Shown: positions 48,841 to 61,438, numbered from the stretch's first letter. The stretch is 64,000 nucleotides of DNA from Tubiluchus corallicola (GCA_030141605.1 JAQGDQ010000566.1:62001-126000); one strand, 5' to 3'. Program-made: numbers and translations. Notes: generated by a model not told the origin, from the sequence alone.

Positions 48841-51800
48841 GTTGTACTGTTGTTTTAAATCAACTAAAGTTGCAATAATTTTAGCATTATTAATGAAAAG
48901 AAATTCAATCAGTTTTTGATTTGTTGAGAAAACGTAATTTGATGAGTAAAGTATGACCTCATTGCCGCAGGCAAAATTGCTAAAAAAATCGTTTGTGTTT
49001 TGTTGTGTTGGGTGGGTGGGGGTGGTAAAATTAGTGTGGTCCAAACTAAAATGGAAAAAAACAAAGTTTCATCTTAGAGAAATGGCTAAAACACGGTAAA
49101 AACGCAGAAAAAAGTGACACAAGGGATCATAGTGGCCGTCAAAGTCACCAAGTAATAAAATCTTTTTATCACGACATGCGCAGAGACACACGTACAACCA
49201 AAGCGCGGCTAACTCTTGGCCGTAATGCTCGTTAAAGGTTATTCGGAAGCCAAACTCTGGAAATGCAAAACTTAATGGAGTAGTAGCTTATGTTGGTATT
49301 CCACAGCTTATCTTGTGTTTGAACTATCAGCTTAGAAAGAAAGCACGCAGAGAAAGATAACTTCTCAGAGATTTTCAATGTCCATTTGATGTCCTTGCTC
49401 TTACGCATCTCATCTCATTCCGATGTCAAATAAATATTGTGAAAACGTGCAGACTATACTAGCCTTTCTAGATAAGAGGTCACCCAAAGGCCAATACCCA
49501 ATAAAGACAAAATCTCCAACATATCTGCACAGTGAAAAATCCTCGGGTGTTTCGCGTTTTATGACTTTTCTTGGACCTTTTAAGCGTTTTTAAACATTCT
49601 GTGACCAGCGAACCATCGTCTAAATTTTGGAATGTTAATTACAGGACTTTGCCGGGAGCGCTGTGGTACATCTAGTTGGAGGTGTGTGCGCAATTGTGGG
49701 CGCGTTCTTTCTCGGACCACGGATTGGTCGATTTGATGTTGATGGTAATGTGCAGGACATAAAAGGTCATTCCGTTCCGGTAAGCTGAGGTGACCGCACG
49801 TTGCCTTGGGTTGTGCATTTAGAATAGTCATTCATTGTCAAAGTTCAATCATCACATGAATCATGACGTCGCACATAGGAATCTAATACGGCCGTGTTTT
49901 TACTATAAGTAAAACTTTTACTATTACTAATTTAATATAAGATAAGAAAATATATTTATTTATTCAGGGAAACTAATAGTATAAGTAAAACTTTTACTAC
50001 TACTAATTTAATATAAGATAAGAAACTATATTTATTCAGGTCCGGATTGGTGGTTTTAAATTTAAAATTAAGAAAAATAAATACATGTAAGGACTCAAAC
50101 ATAAAAAAATTTCAGACATACACAAAAATGTAATGTAAAGGCACATTTTACAAGTCTACCAGTGTCTAATGATCATTTTCTATACCCATTAAGGGATAAC
50201 AGACTAAGCTACTTCTACAGTCTTCTCGCTATTCTTTCTTTAGCTTTGTAATTTCTTACTGAAATAGCATTTCGTGACCTACCAAACGAATCTGTTAATA
50301 ATTATGGTCCTATAATGTACAAAAAGACAAAAATAAATAAAATTGAATTGAATTGAACTGTACAATGATTGAAGGCGTAGGAAATCAGATCCTAGATAAT
50401 TTATTTGGAGCATATAAGTATTATTATAGTGACTGACCCATGCTGGCTGCTGAAATATCTTTGCAGTCATGGTATTGTAAAGCTCTGCTGTAAAAAATCA
50501 AAATATTAAATTTAAAGTATTCGATTTTTTTCTTTTCAAAATCTAAATTATGCAAAGTTGTAACAAGTGCAAGTGCAGCTGGCAAATTATATCAAACAGA
50601 ATCTTTCAAATTTATGTGCTGCTGAGTGTATTGCACTTAATTCAAAAATTTATTCGATTCCCAAAATTGTTTTTGTACGGAAGATATGGTTTATTTTGCT
50701 GCCCCAGGCTGCAAAAGCCTTGTGTAAACGTGCACCCTAAAACTTCCTACTTTTTACGGAGAGACGAAGATCTAGTAGAGAAAAAACTACTAATTTTATG
50801 AGCTATCGCTCGCAATGTTCTTATAGTACAGCAAAACACACTCAGCTATCAGCAGACTGTATGAATCACAGCAGTGATAGCGAAAAATTTAAGCAACTTG
50901 CAAGGCGTTTTTATGCAAGGATTTATTGCATGAAATACCACCTTAATCTTAGAAATAATAGAGTTTGTACACCATAAGTTTACTTTTTGTGATAATCACA
51001 GTTTACTCTTTTCTACGTCTCTCAATCCACATTCATTTGGGGTGCTCTCAACATGTAATTACTTCTTGAGTACCCCACGGCTCATTTGCAGCTTGGCACC
51101 TTGCGTACATAATAATAAATATGTTATTAAATTCTTTTGAAGTGCTATGCTGTAATGATTGTTGTGGTTGTATTTAATAAAATAATTAAATTAAAAATTA
51201 AATTAAAAAATTAATAAAATAATTGCAGACCAGTGGCACTCGTTAAGAAGCTTGTTTCAATCTCATAAGAAAGTGTTTTTTCATCGTAACGTCATATTGA
51301 CCTTATACGCTTCATTTCTATGTTGTACATACATTTAAACAATTGATCTCGGCTATAGCGATCAAATTTTCAAGGTCTGTTGAAACTCGTTATAAGTGGA
51401 TTATACTGTACAAAGGCTTATCAGTCACAATGAACGCATGCAACTTTACCAATTGTAGCAGGAATTAAATGAATAAATGAACGAGCGACGACTAAATTAA
51501 GAAAAGAACAAATAAAAATTTTATTCACGTACCATAGAGACGTTACATACACTGCAATCCGTCTTTTAGGGCGTGATGAAATAACCATACATCATTCGAC
51601 ATATAGCAAGTTACAATTTATGGCTAACAGTGCTTTAGCTGTGTGTATATGACCTTCGCCCAGGTATAGACAATATACACGTATTAAAATTGACGAAAGG
51701 AATCCTTCGGTTGATTGCTTATAAAACTCTAGACCTACGTCCACTCATGATTATTATTCCACCAGATTAATTTTCTGTTATTCTTCTTATTTCACTTTCT

Positions 51801-54800
51801 TGTCACTATTATGTCTATTGAATTGTTATATTATTAATACCAGAAAAATATTGCAATATTGCAACACTAATCGTGCTGTTTATTCTTTCTGGCAGCTTGC
51901 AGCCCTGGGAGGGTTCATTCTTACCTTGGGTTTTCTCGCATTTAATGGAGGGTCACAAGGCAGTATGTCTCAGAGCGAAGACGGTGGAACAGTAGCCCTA
52001 GCAATGGTAAGTAGAGGTATAATAATTCGCTAAATGTTGCTAACTTATTGTTGTGGTTCTGCACGCATGTTTCTCCGTAGTTTAGCTTCTTTTAAATTAA
52101 ATAATTACATTCTGTTCAAACATTACTTTCTGCTGTGAAAGTTAGTGTGTAATATGCAACAGATTTGAAGAAATACCAGTAAACATCTTCCCTCGCCCAC
52201 TAATATGGCAGTGTTGACTGACAATTCTGCAGCCGACTCCTAATCTCAGATCTGAAAATTCAAGCAAAAAGTTGAAAAATGATTTTTGTTGTAAGTTATG
52301 ATTTAAGAAAATCCTAATAGAGAGCGGTGTGCAGACGGAAGTATTTTCGTCTAAACATAAATTCAAAATGTGCCACCTAAGTCATCGACATAAGATCTAC
52401 TACTGCAATAGATATTCCTTACTTCTTGGAAAATTCCGTATTTGCACATATTAAATCGTTCCTTTAAACTGGTTATTTAATCATAACTAGACAGTCTTAA
52501 TAATATAACGAATAAGTCAGTTTGGGCATTTTGATTTTCCATTTTGCATTATAACCTTCGCAGAGATGTTCTCCACCTTCAATCAATCAGTAAATCTTGC
52601 ACATATGCATTTTCTCATTTTACCTCATTTTACTAATTTTGTATAATTGTCTCTTAACTTCCACCTCATCGTGTCGCCAACTGTCGTCATTACTCCTCAC
52701 TAGTTTTCCACGTCATTTCCTTTTCATTTTTTCTTTTATTTTTAAAACATGTCATTTAAATCGAAATTTCGCAATCAGTGCATTTTTCAAGCTTGACTAC
52801 CTTAATGCCCTGCAACACAAATCATTTAGGTATTTATTTAAATAGCTCAAATTTCACTTCTGATTAAGAACTTTACTTATTATTGAATTATAATGGGCAT
52901 TGAAATGATTGTTTCGTAATTTGTATTTTTCTAATGTCAGTATTACACTTAATTATGTTGATGTGAAATAAACAATCTTGAAAAATCATGAATCAATCTT
53001 GAAAACAGGTCAACACAATCATTGCTGGTAGCTTTGCAGCATTCTCTGGCTTGTTGGTCAACAAAATTGGATTCCTTGGTACAATGAAATGGAGTCTGTT
53101 AACAACAATAAACTGTGCCCTTACTGGAATGGTGAGTTCGTTGCATTAAATTTAATTTATTAATGTGATTAATGCCAACTAATTTATCTGTCCAGAAACT
53201 GAAATGTAACGCCCAGACTGCATCACCCATTAAAGTGACTAGGCTGAAACTTATTTCCTCTTGTATGAATCAAATTGTCTCTTAATACTAAAACGACAAC
53301 CTATAAATTATATGTTATCCATATATATATATATATATATATATATATGGATAACATATATAACACATATATATATATATCTATTTATACATACTTATAC
53401 AAAGATATATGATATGTATATATCTTTGATAAGTTGGATTTTGATTTTGTTATTCAGTATTAGAATGTTTTCTTTTTTCGAATTGCAAAAGTGTGTATAA
53501 CCTTTATTAAAACTTCATTGCTGGTAATTATTTTATTACACGTGTTTTTGTCAGAATACCAAGTGAAGACGATCCAGTGTAAATAATTTATTGGATACGT
53601 TTTATTATTTTTTCTTTGCATGTTGCATTTTTCAAGCGTACCATTTGTGCTATCAATTTACTGTACGCATTTATGGCTAGAATGAAGTTTGCGCAGTATA
53701 AAATACAAAGCACGAGATTCATCGTCATCCAGTCATTATTATTTTTTTAAATTGTCTTTAGAATAGAATAGATAATTTATTTATTTCTTGGATACATAAA
53801 AAACAAGATACATACATGTTTTTTTCCATTATGGTTCAAGTTTTAATAAAAGTTAAATCACAAAATAAAGTACACAGAGAATGTTAAAAATACAACAGCT
53901 TACTATTACGTTATGTAAAAATTAAATAATAATAAAAACTTAAATGTACTGTAAATCAAACACAAAAGATCATCGATGGTTATATATAAAAATATGCATA
54001 AGATCAAATTTGTACAATTAGACTAAAAACCTAAAAAAAGTAAAAATAAACTAAGATCTATAATGGTTATTTAAAAACACTATAGATAAAAATCAAATCT
54101 ATAGTATCCTGAAACGCAGTTATAATCCTAAGAAATCTGTACTCTATCTAAAATTTATAATTCTTATTTAAATTAACAGCACTATATATTCGACTAATAT
54201 AAAGCGTTTGCGTTTGTAGCAAAGCAGTTCTAAGCTGTACTTCTGATGACTAAAACCTAAGATTAGCATTGACATTATTGCACGATAGTGCTTCCGAATA
54301 TTGTAATATTGCCTTTCCTTAGTCTATTCTTGAATTTGATGGTAAAAGTTGGCCTTCTCCCGTTTGTCTCGTGTTATGTTGTATAATTTTCCTATTTATT
54401 TAGCTTAAATAACGTTTGCTATGATGCCTAGGTGTCAATATGTGCTGGTTGCAATGTTTACTACCCATGGGCAGCTTCTGTGATTGGCATGATTGGTGGT
54501 TTCACATTCATTCTCTGGGCTTATATAGTAGGCAAAGTCCTGCTCATCGATGATCCACTTGATGCAACAGCAGGTAAAATAGATGCTTAATCATTTACAA
54601 CTAAAACGATGCTATGTAGACCACGTCTTCCTGATCTATGATTTCTAAATGAGGTGTAAACCATTTCGTGATCATATCTTTACCTTGATCATTTCCGGAT
54701 AAGGAAGTGTTTGTCCACCTTAAGGAGCTCGTCTAGGCACAATCACGAGGCTGTTTAGAGTTACTTATATCAGTTTTTTGACATTAGCTGTTCTCTTTTC

Positions 54801-57360
54801 ATGAAGCGGCCAATTCAAGGATATATGGAAAATTATAACTAAAAGCAAGAAACAAACAAATTTTAAAAACTAGTCCAATCAGAGTAGAGAGCTCCTGTTT
54901 CTGTTACAGTTCACGCTGGAGGAGGTGTGTGGGGCATTTTGGCTGCTCCAATCTTTGCTCGGGATACTGGGATCATATACACTGGAAGTCGAATAGCTTT
55001 TCTGGTAGGTTACCATGATGACCAACACCATAGTATTAATAATTAAGGCACATTAGGACGGTAACAGTTTTAGCTGCACTGAATATTTCAATCGTATGAA
55101 ACTACCCGTTACCGTATATAATTGTTTATTGAAAACGACATTTGGAGATTATTCCCGCAAAATACTTGAAAATTAAATTAGTTTACATACTAACAATGTA
55201 TTAAGCAATGTAACTAATGCTTAAAATCAATGCTTAGATTTGCAAATGATGGGAAATTATCGAGAGAGGTCCTAAAAGGAATGATAACATTTTAATGACG
55301 TAAACTTTAATGCAATTGTAAGTGCGAGCATAAAATCCAGTTAAGTATGAGGTGCGGCAACAGTGTGTAGCGGCAAAGCACCATTGAATTATAATCACAG
55401 AGTTAAACCTAATGCATGTAATAAAATACTATGGCAAGCTCATATAAAAACTACTGACGATACAACAGTAGCAAAACAGTCACTTTATGAAAATGATTCT
55501 TTATGTTAATGGTCCGTGAATGCTGAAAGAATCCAATCTTCAATCAGTCAAGAAGTAAGAAACATCAACCTTTAATGTATAATGATGTTGGTTACACTGA
55601 CTGTTTGTTCAATGAACAGCCATACAAAAATTTTGCTTTAGTTATCTTGAAGACAATCTTTTAATTCTAAATATGTGTGCATATTTTACATTCTAGCAAT
55701 TTGCTTGGAATTTGGCTGGCGCTTTGGCTATTGCCTTGTGGAGTGCTGTCATGGCCGTTCTTATATTTGGGGGACTGAAGATGGTGAATGTTCTACGCGT
55801 CGACCATATAACTGAAGAACGTGGTCTAGACATTCCAAAACACGGAGAGCAGGCGTATCCTGTAGAGGCCTATGGGCACGGCTGGGGAGAAAAGGGAGAT
55901 GCACTAAAAAAGATGGTCATGAAAACAATGCAGAGTGGAGGTGGTGGTGTCCTTATGGCTGGTAGTGGAGGTATGTTTTTTAAGAATGCTGTTTTAAAAT
56001 AAAAATAGTGAACTAAATTTAGCCAAATAGCATTAATAGCTTTAACAGCAATCCAACAACAGCTACAATAACAATGGCTACAACAATAACCAAAACACCT
56101 TAACAGCAACAACAACAGCAGGAACAGCAACAGCGAGAGCAATAGCAACAGAACAGCAACAGCAGGAGGAGGAAAACAACAACAACATGAGCAATAGCAC
56201 CTTCAGCTGCAGTCATAGCAAAACAACTACAATAACAACAACAACAAACAACAATAAGGCACAGGCATAGTAGGAGGCAAAGTTACAAGCACAAGCTACG
56301 GCGGCTGGTAGCTAATATTAGTGGGAGTGCTCCTTCGGAAAATTTTCAGCCATTGTTTTCATATTGAGTAAAATGAAGCAAACATATAAAAAGAAAATTT
56401 ATACATAAACTTGACAAAATCCTAAACAAAACACTTGCACGACATGATCGTCACTGCGTGAGCGACAGTGCTTTCTCTACCTAGCAAGCAGCTTCTTATC
56501 TCGGACACGTGTACGTGTACATGGCCGCGTGCGCACGACAACCAAGCGTGTCCACCCCAATACTATACACAAGCCGCCACCGAGCACAAGCTAGGCAAGT
56601 ATGGCAAGTCCACCCCAAAACTATACACGAGCCGCCACTGAGCGCAAGCTAGGCAAGTATGGCAAGTCCACCCCAATACTATACACGAGCCACCACCGAG
56701 CGCAAGCTAGGCAAGTATGGCAAGTCCACCCCAATACTATACACGAGCCGCCACTGAGCGCAAGCTAGGCAAGTATGGCAAGTCCACCCCAATACTATAC
56801 ACGAGCCGCCACCGAGCGCAAGCTAGGCAAGTATGGCAAGTCCACCCCAATACTATACACGAGCCGCCACCGAGCGCAAGCTAGGCAAGTATGGCAAGTC
56901 CACCCCAATACTATACACAAGCCCCCACCGAGCGCAAGTTAGGCAAGTCCACACCAATACTATACACATAATACACACAAAAAAACCTATAAACACCGCC
57001 AACAATAATGCCAACAACACCTATTGCAGTGACCGTAACAATAATAACAACAATAACTAAAAATATTTTGTGGTTTTTGTATTGATTTCTTTTAACCCTT
57101 GTTCTTATTATGAATGTGCATTTTGATCTGTGCTATTTAGTGAACAGTAAATATGCCTAAAGTGTTTGTTTGATTTGTTAGGTGATTTAGCCAGAAGAGT
57201 GAGTCATGTGAGCACAACATCTCTTGAAAAGATAAACAACCGATTCGAAACACCTGAACTTCAACATCGGAAAATGGCTATCCAGCAGAATTTAGGGGAC
57301 CGTTCTAGATCTTTGAATGCAAGCTTAGAATGTGTAAGCACTCTTCCGTTTGGAGAATGA
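41667..57360 (+). CDS. Ammonium transporter, AMT type (11 exons, complete)
   Basis: Exons: 41667-41844, 46568-46657, 48045-48272, 48600-48688, 49645-49779, 51896-52006, 53009-53131, 54432-54573, 54910-55004, 55697-55970, 57182-57360. Phases agree throughout, giving 547 residues. The product is an Amt/MEP/Rh-fold membrane channel for ammonium, with about 11 membrane helices and an extracellular N-terminus. Recognisable blocks are [15 protein letters not shown], the [13 protein letters not shown] segment (Asp196, first pore His204), [11 protein letters not shown] (second pore His367), and [16 protein letters not shown] (outer gate Phe). The MAAPVW start has A at -3 and follows in-frame stops. 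A glycine-rich stretch and a cytosolic tail rich in Ser and Arg (exons 10-11) follow the last helix. Amt proteins occur in invertebrates but not vertebrates; roles in ammonia excretion or symbiont nitrogen handling are possible but not shown here. Intron 1 is 4.7 kb and repeat-filled. Confidence 0.95.
43195..43300. mobile_element. Retroelement 3' tail with terminal hairpin
   Basis: AAGGGTAGC (about 43216-43224) pairs with GCTACCCTTT (43255-43264) around a loop containing TGACC and AGGTCT. This is the same arrangement as at 18882-18926, and both continue into AT-rich sequence. The two sites probably belong to one retroelement or SINE family. Confidence 0.5.
43482..43870. repeat. Dispersed repeat R2, copy 1, with internal 110-bp tandem duplication
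   Basis: The unit starts with TAGATAACATTGCGTAAAGT and ends near a GGGA-ACTTTAAAATTACG-like block. A second copy starts at 57642. Inside copy 1 a segment of about 110 bp (GATACAGTGCTGTTTCACAAG, then GGCGCGAATATTTTAAATTA) occurs twice in tandem at about 43602-43705 and 43707-43800. Confidence 0.7.
44583..44789. repeat. Perfect 64-bp inverted repeat with a nested third arm
   Basis: Positions 44583-44646 are an exact reverse complement of 44726-44789, separated by 79 bases. Within this, 44600-44628 is also the exact reverse complement of 44642-44670, so a 29-bp block (containing GCATATAAAGAGCACCCG) is present three times, once forward and twice inverted. No open frame. It sits in intron 1 of the ammonium transporter. 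Confidence 0.95.
45652..46000. mobile_element. Foldback MITE with TA-rich centre
   Basis: The left arm (45652-45760) and right arm (45881-46000) are inverted copies sharing TACCAAAAACA, GCGATTGTTTG, TTTGAATTACTG and a TATACCCTATTGCATGACC block. The right arm has a 12-base segment missing on the left. The centre is (TA)n. The flank at 46055-46110 is the inverse of 16365-16420, another dispersed repeat. Confidence 0.8.
46798..47105. repeat. (GAT)n/(GAC)n microsatellite with internal duplication
   Basis: GAT and GAC triplets run for 300 bp in a transporter intron. A segment with GTCTCTAGCTAATGAC and ATTACAGCAAAGATAATGG occurs twice (about 46838-46880 and 46995-47037), so the tract duplicated with its flank. 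The Asp-rich and Met-rich frames are artefacts. Confidence 0.9.
47540..47650 (+). mobile_element. Retroelement 3' tail ending in tandem TGACTTA units
   Basis: A segment with TATTGTATATGTAACCATTG leads to GAAATAAATGACTTATGACTTATGAC. An AATAAA-like end followed by short tandem units is the usual 3' end of many LINE/SINE families. The body upstream is too degenerate to classify. Confidence 0.45.
48731..48842. repeat. (TTG/CTG)n microsatellite
   Basis: CTG triplets give way to a long TTG run in the intron after exon 48600-48688. On the opposite strand it reads as polyglutamine, but no gene is there. Confidence 0.92.
49900..50045. repeat. Tandem duplication, period 76 bp
   Basis: A segment beginning ATAAGTAAAACTTTTACTA at 49905 recurs at 49981 with few differences and ends in TTTATTCAGG both times. 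It is intronic. Confidence 0.85.
50285..50358 (+). mobile_element. Retroelement 3' tail with (TTGAA)n end
   Basis: AAAATAAATAAAATTGAATTGAATTGAAC ends a short degenerate segment. Repetition of ATTGA after an AATAAA-like motif suggests a LINE or SINE terminus. Confidence 0.45.
53309..53360. repeat. Perfect 52-bp palindrome with (AT)n centre
   Basis: TATATGTTATCC and its exact complement flank an uninterrupted AT run in a transporter intron. It resembles the (TA)n tracts left in other foldback or microsatellite loci of this window. Confidence 0.85.
53755..53835 (-). mobile_element. Possible retroelement 3' tail on the minus strand
   Basis: Read in reverse, AAATAAATAAATTATCTATTC precedes TATTCTAAAG. 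The arrangement mirrors the tails at 47540 and 50285. AT-rich sequence without coding character follows to about 54160. Confidence 0.3.
56040..56260. repeat. CAA/CAG-rich simple repeat tract
   Basis: Mixed CAACAG, AACAAC and CAGCAA triplets run for about 220 bp in the last transporter intron, directly before a short R1-like fragment and the 58-bp minisatellite. Confidence 0.85.
56540..56968. repeat. Minisatellite, about 7 copies of a 58-bp unit
   Basis: The unit contains CTATACACGAGCCGCCACC, GAGCGCAAGCTAGGCAAG and TATGGCAAGTCCACCCCAA. The CTATACAC core falls at 56563, 56621 and then every 58 bases. It is GC-richer than the surroundings and lies in the intron before the last transporter exon. 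Confidence 0.92.
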
Positions 57361-57641
57361 AGACATTCATCAACAATTATTAGTGTTCATCAAAACTGCG
57401 AAACTTCGTATGTGATAAAAAATGTGTTACCTTTTTGGTTGTTAAATTCCTTAAAGCGCAAAAAAACCCTCCACTTGCATAAAATTTAAAAAATTCGCTT
57501 TGAAATTTTATACCACTTACGTACTGCCTTTTTGCATGCAGGGCTTGCGTCGGCATCAATACTGTAATAACTCGTAAATTTAAACTCCCGCGATGACCGT
57601 TAAGCGCAGCCATTTTAATGGTAGGTCGTTTATTACGAGTC
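57361..57641. other. 3' flank of the ammonium transporter
   Basis: No strong AATAAA lies close after the stop. The first good one is near 57704, inside repeat R2. Nothing else is recognised. Confidence 0.4.
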
Positions 57642-57945
57642 TAGATAACATTGCGTGAAGTTTGAAAAATAATCAGAGCATTCGTAGCATGCATGTTGCT
57701 ACCTAAATAAAATTTTAAATTACTGTATCTCCTCAATAGGATCAAAAATACATTTTTGGTTAGTGCATGGTGTAGCCTAGAGGGTGAGTCAGCGACATTT
57801 TACCAATTATTGAAAACATTTTAAATAATTAAAAATTTTCTTTTGTAATTACCTAAGTCTAATTACCAGCAGGTAAGGGAAATGCTATGTAATATATATT
57901 TGCATGGCAATTTTTTTTGGGACATAATTTAAAATTTCCCTTTCT
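57642..57945. repeat. Dispersed repeat R2, copy 2
   Basis: It begins TAGATAACATTGCGTGAAGT and continues in parallel with 43482-43845 (ATTCGTAGC, AAATTTAAATTACT-like blocks, AAATAATTAA, then TTTTTTTTGGGA). It may supply the transporter's polyadenylation signal. Confidence 0.6.
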
Positions 57946-58249
57946 TCCCCTGATTTACGTTTGTGTAAGTGACGTCATGTAATGGCGCACATTGGAACAG
58001 TATTGCGGGAGATTTAAAATGAAAACAAACAAAAATTATTTATAACGCGAGTGCTTTACGAGCGATACGAAAATGTTGTAAAGTAATGCTGTAAATCATT
58101 TCAAGGTGATTTTTCTGAAGCCCTCTTCAGGTACCTCTTTTCTTGTCTTTTAAGCCGATGGCTTAATAACATTGATGGACTCGAGTTAACAGTATTGTCC
58201 TACGTTTTAAACAATCCGTTTCAAAGTTTATTTCAGCAGTTTTTACTGA

Positions 58250-58792
58250 AAGGAAAACCGGACGATTGTGTAAACATTAGTTCAGAATAAAGACTGCTCT
58301 AAAATAATGAAAATTACAATAGCTTTTTAAATCAAAGCTTAGTTTAAATAATAATTACCTCGGATACTCAAATTTTGTTAAACTTTCAAAGCTACGCGCG
58401 GCTCAGTGAACCTACTAAGATTGGCAACGGCGCCTTTTTGTCACATTCGCGTGGCCGATAAATAGAAGGCGGTACCGTGATAACCACGATCATGAACTGC
58501 AGTGTTAGTTTCTGACATCATATGACGTAGAGCCCATTTTCGTGACATTACGCGTTTAAGCAGTAACGCTTACGCAAACATGCTTGACGTGCAGAGGAAG
58601 ATGCCTGCCATTGCACAAACTGTGGTTAGTTTCTGACGTAAGCAATAGTTGTGTTCGGTTGCCGTTAATTAACTTTCTAAGCTAATTATTCAAATATAAG
58701 AAACAATTGCTAACTTTTATAGGCAAGAAAATGTCTACTTCGGATAGTAAATTAAAGTGAGATTGAGTCTAACCAATCGTCCGGTTTTCCTT
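58250..58792. mobile_element. Possible foldback element with 19-bp perfect termini
   Basis: AAGGAAAACCGGACGATTG (58250-58268) is the exact reverse complement of 58774-58792. The interior contains two direct copies of GTTAGTTTCTGAC (about 58503 and 58623). No transposase or clear target duplication. Confidence 0.5.
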
Positions 58793-59044
58793 GAACAATT
58801 TCAGTACCCTTACGCATGTTGTTGCTACATAAGTTTTGTAACTTTCCATGTTGTGGGTCAAAGGTATCTTTCTTTATGTGTGCACAAAGAATGCTGATGA
58901 ACTACCTGAACATATAATTATTATATTCAATCTTACAATATTAAATCTCTATAAATAAGATGTCAAATATAGGACAAAACAACACATTTTTTGTTTGTTT
59001 TATTGTATTTATCGCAGTGTTTTATGAATAAGTTTTATGGTTTC

Positions 59045-59260
59045 ATAATTATTGTGAAATAACAACAACAACACGACATACAACAACAACAACGACGACG
59101 ACAAGAGCAACAGCAGCAACAACAACAACAAGATGAGTGTGTCTAACTAAAGCTCCTTTTGTTTTGACTAAAACAGTTGTAATACATGAAAGAAAATTTT
59201 ACTAAAGCTCCTTTATTTGGGCTTAAAAACAATTATAGATAATGAAAGTAAATTTTACTT
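59045..59260. repeat. (AAC)n tract and short tandem duplication
   Basis: An AAC/GAC/AGC triplet tract (59060-59132) is followed by two copies of ACTAAAGCTCCTTT (59147 and 59202), each ending in GAAA, GTAA and TTTTACT motifs. Intergenic. Confidence 0.8.
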
Positions 59261-61426
59261 TATAGGTGTAGCCTACATATGCATTATATAAATAGTGTAG
59301 CTAGTATATAATCATTCGAGTGCTATATTTTTATGTTCTATAGTTTTGTAAAGATAAAAAACGTAGCGTGTACTACAAGCATAAATTGAAAGGTGTAAAC
59401 ACTATTTTCAACTATTAAATTAGTTATTCTGATATGTTTTCATTTTGTGGCCGTGTTTTTGTTCATATTAATTAGTTTTGTCACGCATGCGCAGTAAGCA
59501 GAGGTCAATTCAGCTTAAAGTGTAAAAGTCAAAATAATTACTTTGCATCTTTAATCGTGAGTTGATAAATGGAAAAGGTGTCAGCTGTGAATTCATTTTA
59601 GTCTCCATACCTGATAGTCTATGTTTGTGTTATTACTTTGCTTGGGAGAACAAGTTCTTTATGGACTCTGTTTTTCTTTTGCCAGGTATTTTTTTCTGCA
59701 TGAGACACAGTAAAATTTTTTGTAGATATCTACTGTAAAAATTTTCGTTTCGGAATAGGCATGCGTCTTCCAAAAACATACAAAGTTTCATTGTGATCAT
59801 TTGAATTTACTGCCAAATTTAAATTATTTTTAATCGGATAACTTTTAATGCTCAAATGTATCCCTCTGTATTAGAACTACATCATTCATCAGACAACGCA
59901 TGCAAGGTGAACTATATGGTGAAAATGCAAGCAATTATGCACCCCATAAGTTCAAAACATCTGCTGCCAGCATTGTGGTGAGATTTCCATTAAAACGGTG
60001 GAGATGATACCTGGGTTTAATAATCTTCCCGCATTATAACAGTAAATATCATGACTTTGATGAGGGTGGGTATTTAAACATTCTGCACCAGGGTTGTACT
60101 CACTATTCGTCTAGGAAGCTTTGCAGTTTCGTTGCTACAGGAAGCATTGTTGTTTGGCGTGGAACGCATGCAAGAAGAAGGTAAAATTAGATATTTTAAT
60201 ATTTTGTAGTTTTTTTAGACGTAGAGTGACGGATAATCTAATGTACTTCTTAATTAACCGCATCACAACACACCGTATTTTGGAATTACAGCCGTATTTG
60301 TGTTTAATATGGATGTTTACATTTGGGTTCTCAACTGTAGACAAATTTAAAAGCCCATTCACCTATTGATGAATTCAGTGCCGGATTAAGGCACGGGCTT
60401 TATGGGCTGCAGTCCAAGGGCCTCCCCCAGCTGAGGGCTCCAGAGTAAAGTTACTACAGAATGAGAGTAGAAGTACGTTGAATTATCTCATTAAAAACGG
60501 TTCAATTAATTAATATACTGTACAGTAATACACTGCAACTGTTTTCTTATCCACAATTCTAGCTCACTGGTACTGCCGCACTAGCAAATACCAGTAATTT
60601 GTACGCATTTGTATTTCATATTTCAAAAAGTTATTTTAATTAGGTAAATATCAGAATATCTCCTCTTTTTCTTGTGTTAGACTTGCACCCATCTATGTAG
60701 GTCTAATGTTGGCATTATCTTGTAGAAGTTGAATAAACTGATTTGAGGAATCCAACATTCATACTTTTGTATTGTCACTGGGTACCGAAGCCTCACAGAA
60801 TCTGTAGCTCAGGGGAGTACCAAATCAAAATGAGGCCCTGCATTAATTTTATATTATGTGTAATTAAGGCTTGATGAACTTAGGCTAGCAAATCGTACTA
60901 TTAAACGACCTTAAATGAACGCTAAATTACCGCTTTAATTATTATTAAATGAACGCATCTAATTACGTCAAATGATTTTATTATTTAATTCTTCGGTAAA
61001 AAGATACTTTTAACTTTTTTAACTTTGCCAATAACAAGCCGTAGCGTGTAGACATGTATAGTTACGAGTCAGTTTTTAGTTAACCTTAATGAAAAATCTA
61101 TCACTGGTTGTACATAAGCAAAATTTGTGTGTTATTTCTCGTCACATTTTCATTTTGTGCAAAATGGCGACATTGCCATTCAAACCCGACTTATGCAAAA
61201 TGATTGGATGCTCATTGTAGACCTAGTGATTATTACTTATTGATTGACATAACAGGGAAATTGATTGAGTCTTTGTAGGACCGTTTTTGATTATCTAAGC
61301 ACAGATTGACTATTATATAGATCAAAATTTGAGATAATAATATTGACGATTTATAATTTATTACAATACATTACAGTGAAGTACAATGAAAAAACTACAT
61401 AGACAGAACCCTGCACATGAGGTAGG
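59261..61426. other. Intergenic region without recognised genes
   Basis: No open frame has coding character. CAGTGCCGGATTAAGG at 60377 resembles a hAT-type terminus, but no partner end was found. The rest is AT-rich. Confidence 0.4.
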
Positions 61427-61438
61427 AATATAATCGCC

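Noticed and set aside
48578-48919. Protein with a long cysteine run
   Set aside because: The first part is the true transporter exon in another frame or its read-through; the cysteine run is the microsatellite.
48724-49044. Polyglutamine protein on the minus strand
   Set aside because: It is the complement of an intronic TTG/CTG microsatellite within the ammonium transporter gene.
60377-60840. hAT-type element starting CAGTGCCGGATTAAGG
   Set aside because: Only one end resembles a known terminus; no inverted partner or target duplication found.
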